Source: Nocardioidaceae bacterium (GTDB lineage: Bacteria; Actinomycetota; Actinomycetes; Propionibacteriales; Nocardioidaceae). From it: a stretch of DNA of 8,198 nt. Location of the stretch: assembly GCA_013696015.1 (NCBI GenBank), contig JACCZI010000276.1, positions 1 to 8,198 of the forward strand, given 5' to 3'. This document shows positions 4,768 through 8,198 of the stretch, in pieces. Each line of letters opens with the position of its first letter. The first letter of the stretch is position 1. The position numbers and the translations under genes are program-made. The notes under the pieces were generated by a model that saw only the letters and a list, made by a program, of their open reading frames with translations, did no database searches and was not told the DNA's origin.

Positions 4768-6333
4768 TCAATGTGAAAAGTGGCGGGTACCGGTCAGGTA
4801 CATCACCACACCGGCCTCGCGGGCAGCGGCAACGACCTCCTCGTCGCGGATCGAGCCGCCGGGTTGCACTACCGCCACGATGCCGGCGTCGGCGAGCACC
4901 GCCAGGCCGTCGGGAAACGGAAAGTACGCATCCGAGGAAGCCACCGCCCCCCGGGCCCGGCCGCCCGCGCGGGACACCGCCAGCCGGGCCGCATCGACCC
5001 GGTTGACCTGCCCCATCCCGACCCCCACCGTGGCGCCCCCCGCAGCGAGCACGATCGCGTTCGACTTCACCGACCGGCAGGCCCGCCAGGCGAAGTCGAG
5101 GTCGGCGAGCATGTCGCCGTCGGCGGAGGCACCGCTCACCAGCCGCCAGGCCGCGGAGTGGTCGCCGTCGGCCTGCAGTCGGTCAGCGACCTGCGCCAAA
5201 GCGCCCCCGCTGATCGGGCGCCACTCGACGGCCGACCTGGGAGGCGCCGGGCACCGCAGCAGCCGGATGTTCTGCTTCTGCTGCAAGACCTCGAGGGCGT
5301 CGGCGTCGAAGTTGGGGGCCACCACCACCTCGGTGAAAACGTCGGCAACCTGCGCCGCCATCACCGCGCTCACCGCCCGGTTCGTCGCGATGACGCCGCC
5401 GAACGCTGAGACAGGGTCACAGGCCTGCGCCTTGGCATGGGCGGCCGCGACATCGTCCGCGACTGCAATGCCACACGGGTTGGTGTGCTTGATGATCGCC
5501 ACGGCGGGCCGGGCGAAGTCGTGGGCCGCCCGGTGTGCGGCCTGCGCATCGACGTAGTTGTTGAACGACATCTGCTTGCCGTGCAGCTGCTCGGCCGACG
5601 CGAGGCCGGGGTCGGCGCCCGGTTCGGTGTAGAGCGCCGCGCTCTGGTGCGGGTTCTCGCCATAGCGCAGCACCGCACGCCGCTGCAGGGCGAGCCCCGC
5701 GAACCGCGGCCACCGCTCACCTGGTTCTCGCACCAGATCCTGCGCGAACCATGCCGCGACGTCCAGGTCGTACGTCGCGGTGTGCGCGAACGCCTCGGCG
5801 CCCAGACGCTCGCGCTGCGAAAGCGTGAACCCGCCGCCGCGTACGGCCTCGAGCACATCGTCATAGTGCGCCGGAGACACGACGACCGCCACGTTTGCGA
5901 AGTTCTTGGCGGCAGCGCGGACCATCGCCGGCCCCCCGATGTCGATCTGCTCGACGCACTCGTGCGGGTTCGCACCGGAGCGCACCGCCTCGCGGAACGG
6001 GTACAGGTTGGACACGACCAGGTCGAACGGCTCGATGCCGAGCTCGTCGAGCTGGTCGCGGTGGCGCTCTCGCCGCAGGTCGGCCAGGAGCCCCGCATGC
6101 ACCGCCGGGTGCAGCGTCTTGACCCGCCCGTCCAGGCACTCCGGGAACCCGGTGACGTCCTCGACCCGCGTCACCGGAGCACCGATAGCCGCGATCCGGT
6201 CGGCGGTCGAGCCGGTGGAGACCAGTGTCACGCCTGCGCCGTGCAGCCCCCGGGCCAGGCGGTCGAGGCCGCTCTTGTCGTAGACCGAGACCAGGGCGCG
6301 GCGCACCGGCCGCCGCTGCTCGTCGTCGGTCAT
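4768..6333 (-). CDS. purH: Bifunctional AICAR transformylase / IMP cyclohydrolase
   Basis: A 521-residue cytoplasmic enzyme catalysing the last two steps of IMP synthesis: formylation of AICAR by 10-formyl-THF, then ring closure. The N-terminal cyclohydrolase half shows VSVYDKSGL (15-23), STGST (39-43), GRVKTLHP (69-76), HAGLL (79-83), NLYPF (109-113) and QIDIGGPAMVRAAAKN (129-144). The C-terminal transformylase half shows RYGENPHQ (223-230), KQMSFNNYVD (253-262), IIKHTNPCG (280-288) with the catalytic Lys282-His283 pair, DPVSAFGG (306-313), GMGQVNRVD (439-447), SDAYFPFPDGL (467-477) and the terminal QPGGSIRDEE and LTGTRHF motifs. The length is close to other actinobacterial PurH proteins. 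The ATG (6331-6333) overlaps the purN TGA in an ATGA, so translation is probably coupled to purN. All expected catalytic segments are intact. Confidence 0.98.
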   Translation of the reverse strand: MTDDEQRRPVRRALVSVYDKSGLDRLARGLHGAGVTLVSTGSTADRIAAIGAPVTRVEDVTGFPECLDGRVKTLHPAVHAGLLADLRRERHRDQLDELGIEPFDLVVSNLYPFREAVRSGANPHECVEQIDIGGPAMVRAAAKNFANVAVVVSPAHYDDVLEAVRGGGFTLSQRERLGAEAFAHTATYDLDVAAWFAQDLVREPGERWPRFAGLALQRRAVLRYGENPHQSAALYTEPGADPGLASAEQLHGKQMSFNNYVDAQAAHRAAHDFARPAVAIIKHTNPCGIAVADDVAAAHAKAQACDPVSAFGGVIATNRAVSAVMAAQVADVFTEVVVAPNFDADALEVLQQKQNIRLLRCPAPPRSAVEWRPISGGALAQVADRLQADGDHSAAWRLVSGASADGDMLADLDFAWRACRSVKSNAIVLAAGGATVGVGMGQVNRVDAARLAVSRAGGRARGAVASSDAYFPFPDGLAVLADAGIVAVVQPGGSIRDEEVVAAAREAGVVMYLTGTRHFSH

Positions 6334-6965
6334 CCGATCCGGACCTTCCTGCCCTCGATGGACCAGCCCTCGCGGACCATCCGGCCCACGGACTCGACGA
6401 GCATCGTCCGCTCGACGGTCTTGATCCTCTCGTGCAGCGTGGCCGCGTCGTCGTCGAGGTGCACAGGCACAGCGGCCTGCGCCACGATGGGACCGGTATC
6501 GACCCCCGCGTCGACGACAAAGAGTGTTGCGCCACTGACCCGCACCCCATGCGCCACCGCATCAGCGGGCGCCTGCATCCCGGGGAACGCCGGCAACAGC
6601 GCCGGGTGCGTGTTGACCGTACGACCGTCGAAACGGGCCAGGAACTGCGCTCCGGTCAGCTTCAGGAAACCGGCGAGCACGACGAGATCGGGGTCGTACG
6701 ACGCCACTCGGGTCGTCAACGCAGCGTCCCAGGCCGTCCGGTCGGAGCGGTCTGCGACGCGGAGGGTGAACACCGGGACCCCGTGGCGCTCGGCCCGGGC
6801 CAGCCCCTCGATACCGTCGCGATCGGCGCCCACGGCGACGACGCGTGCCCCGTACGCCGGATCGCCGGACGCGTCGAGCAGTGCCTGCAGGTTGGTGCCG
6901 CTCCCGGAGACCAGCACCACGAGGCGAGCCGGTCCCGGTCCCGCCCGGCCGTACCTCCGTCTCAC
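6330..6965 (-). CDS. purN: Phosphoribosylglycinamide formyltransferase (10-formyl-THF dependent)
   Basis: A 211-residue cytoplasmic enzyme transferring formyl from 10-formyl-THF to GAR, the third step of purine synthesis. Landmarks: VLVSGSGTNLQALL (17-30), the phosphate-binding loop; DLVVLAGFLKL (93-103); NTHPALLPAFPG (118-129) with catalytic Asn118 and His120; and DAGVDTGPIVAQ (152-163) with catalytic Asp156. The start is GTG (6963-6965), overlapping the TGA of the perM-like gene as GTGA; there is no strong Shine-Dalgarno, which fits coupled translation. The N-terminus has about 13 residues before the first strand, including an Arg-rich start (MRRRYGR), slightly longer than E. coli PurN. The segment TLFVVD has Phe149 where E. 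coli PurN has His137 (VHFV). The core triad is complete, so activity is expected. Confidence 0.96.
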   Translation of the reverse strand: MRRRYGRAGPGPARLVVLVSGSGTNLQALLDASGDPAYGARVVAVGADRDGIEGLARAERHGVPVFTLRVADRSDRTAWDAALTTRVASYDPDLVVLAGFLKLTGAQFLARFDGRTVNTHPALLPAFPGMQAPADAVAHGVRVSGATLFVVDAGVDTGPIVAQAAVPVHLDDDAATLHERIKTVERTMLVESVGRMVREGWSIEGRKVRIG

Positions 6966-8194
6966 TGCTCGATCGGCGGGTCGCTCGCCTCAGGATCGGG
7001 GGGCCGAGACCCCGTGAAGCGAGACGTCCAGCCGGCCGGGGACGATCGGCGCACGAGACGTGCTCCGGTCCCACCGAGCAGGCCACCAGCCGCCATTGCG
7101 GGAACGGCCACGGCCACGCAGGCGAGCACCGCGGGGCCGACATCGGACATCCGGCCAGGCCCGATGCTGCCGCCGCTTGCGGCCACCAGTGCCGCAACAC
7201 CGGCTCCGGCCAGCCCACCGGCTAGCACTCCTCGCCAGGCCGCCTGGCGGTAGCCGGCCACCGGGGCGCGGCGGACGGCCACGACACCAGCCGCGACTCC
7301 GCACGCGATCGGCAGGGCGGTCAGGCCGGCCACCCACAACGGTGGGGAGCCGGGGCTGGGGACAGCGGCGAACCAGGGCACCGCCGGAACCGCTCCCAGG
7401 TGAACCGCGATCACGTTGACCGAGGTGCCGGTCCCGAGGGCGAAGCCGGGACCCAGCAGCACCGAGACCGTGAACAGCGCCGCATTGGGCAGCACCAGGA
7501 CGCAAGCCACCAGGAGCACCAGACCGGCGACGAGCCCGAGGTCGAGCGACGACAGCATCCGCTGCAGCGCCGACAGATGCAGCATCACTGACGCGACCAG
7601 GATCAGGGCTGCCGCGCAGAGCAGGGTGGCGACTCCCGCTACGGCTCCACGCAGCGCGAGCTGGACGTCCTCGGGCAGATGGTCCAGCCACGCCCGGGCG
7701 GTGCCGCCCACTGCGGCGGCGCCGAGTCCGGCGACGCCGCCCGTCAGCAACAAGGCGATCGGCACCGCCTTGTACCAGGACACCGACACGGCCGGCGCCG
7801 TACTCACCACCGCGACTACCAGCACGGTTACGGCGTAACCGAGGCCGACCGCGGCCGCGATGCTGGCGGCGCCACGCACACTGTCCCCGGCGCCCGAGAC
7901 GCGAGCCGCCCACCGTCCGGCGTACCAGCTCAGCGCGACCACAACGAGCGTCAGGCCGAGCGGGACGACAGTTATGGACGCCCGTGGGGTGGTGATCCCG
8001 CTGCCGTGCCCGAGCAGCCAGCCGGTCGCACCGGCGCGCAGCGCACCGGTCACCGAGCCACCGTCTCCGGACAGCCAGGTCAGCACCGCAAGGCCGAGGC
8101 ACGACAGCAACCCGGCTCCAGCGATGGCCACCCCGGCCGCGGCACCGGGGAGCCAGGCCGGCGGCGGCGAGGCCGCGGGGGCGGGCTGTGTCAC
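6962..8194 (-). CDS. DUF6350 / PerM-like multi-pass membrane protein
   Basis: A 410-residue, strongly hydrophobic protein with about nine likely membrane segments (around 17-41, 73-93, 107-131, 142-166, 181-206, 219-248, 286-308, 320-340 and 352-375) and a hydrophilic, Pro- and acid-rich C-terminal tail. Family-like motifs are GHGSGITTPRASITVVPLG (62-80), GPGFALGTGTSVN (248-260) followed by LGAVPAVPWFAAVP, and GGSIGPGRMSDVGP (341-354). The call rests on these and on position: M. tuberculosis perM (Rv0955), a membrane protein tied to cell division and persistence, directly precedes purN (Rv0956) and purH (Rv0957). A cell-division role here is inferred from that relationship. The assigned GTG start (8192-8194) is four bases from the window edge; the frame remains open upstream and M. 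tuberculosis PerM is longer, so the N-terminus may be incomplete. No ribosome binding site can be judged. Its TGA overlaps the purN GTG. Confidence 0.83.
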   Translation of the reverse strand: MTQPAPAASPPPAWLPGAAAGVAIAGAGLLSCLGLAVLTWLSGDGGSVTGALRAGATGWLLGHGSGITTPRASITVVPLGLTLVVVALSWYAGRWAARVSGAGDSVRGAASIAAAVGLGYAVTVLVVAVVSTAPAVSVSWYKAVPIALLLTGGVAGLGAAAVGGTARAWLDHLPEDVQLALRGAVAGVATLLCAAALILVASVMLHLSALQRMLSSLDLGLVAGLVLLVACVLVLPNAALFTVSVLLGPGFALGTGTSVNVIAVHLGAVPAVPWFAAVPSPGSPPLWVAGLTALPIACGVAAGVVAVRRAPVAGYRQAAWRGVLAGGLAGAGVAALVAASGGSIGPGRMSDVGPAVLACVAVAVPAMAAGGLLGGTGARLVRRSSPAGWTSRFTGSRPPDPEASDPPIEQ

Positions 8195-8198
8195 CGGC

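Noticed and set aside
3698..5557. 619-codon plus-strand open frame opposite DUF3017, folD and purH
   Set aside because: Ala/Arg/Pro/Ser-rich translation lying opposite real genes and crossing three gene boundaries; no domain, ribosome binding site or operon logic.
5437..7017. 526-codon plus-strand open frame opposite purH and purN
   Set aside because: Antisense shadow of two complete catalytic genes, with no protein-like hydrophobic pattern.

Overview
The window is GC-rich throughout. Its gene set, gene order and protein variants point to a high-GC actinomycete: a PerM/DUF6350 membrane protein beside purN-purH, folD followed by a DUF3017 protein, and a eukaryote-type NADP isocitrate dehydrogenase. 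I cannot place the genus. No rRNA, tRNA, CRISPR array, insertion sequence or phage gene is visible, and there is no gene-free stretch over 300 bases. The region is dense, chromosomal and housekeeping in character.

Layout, left to right. Bases 1-144 hold the 3' end of an unrecognised plus-strand gene. It converges, with one base between stop codons, on a minus-strand methylenetetrahydrofolate-reductase-like gene (146-1003). That gene lies 55 bases downstream of icd (1059-2276, minus). icd is divergent from mdh (2480-3472, plus). The 203-base icd-mdh interval is the most structured part of the window: it holds a 44-bp near-palindrome (2311-2354) and a second dyad (2383-2428) built from the same arms at the same spacing. 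mdh converges on a minus-strand operon read from the right edge: perM-like (6962-8194), purN (6330-6965), purH (4768-6333), a 155-base spacer, folD (3755-4612) and a DUF3017 gene (3480-3758). A perfect 13-bp stem-loop (3443-3480) sits where the mdh and DUF3017 stop codons meet.

The genes fall into two linked themes. icd and mdh encode two TCA-cycle dehydrogenases, with what looks like a shared control region. The minus-strand operon joins one-carbon folate chemistry to purine synthesis: FolD interconverts 5,10-methylene-THF and 10-formyl-THF, and PurN and PurH consume 10-formyl-THF at two steps of IMP synthesis. The MTHFR-like protein would draw on the same 5,10-methylene-THF pool. Three operon junctions are 4-base stop/start overlaps (GTGA, ATGA, ATGA), suggesting translational coupling; purH-folD is the exception.

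I see no new multigene system. The most unusual signal is the paired operator-like dyads between icd and mdh. Lesser points are the start region of folD and a few replaced residues in PurN and the MTHFR-like protein.
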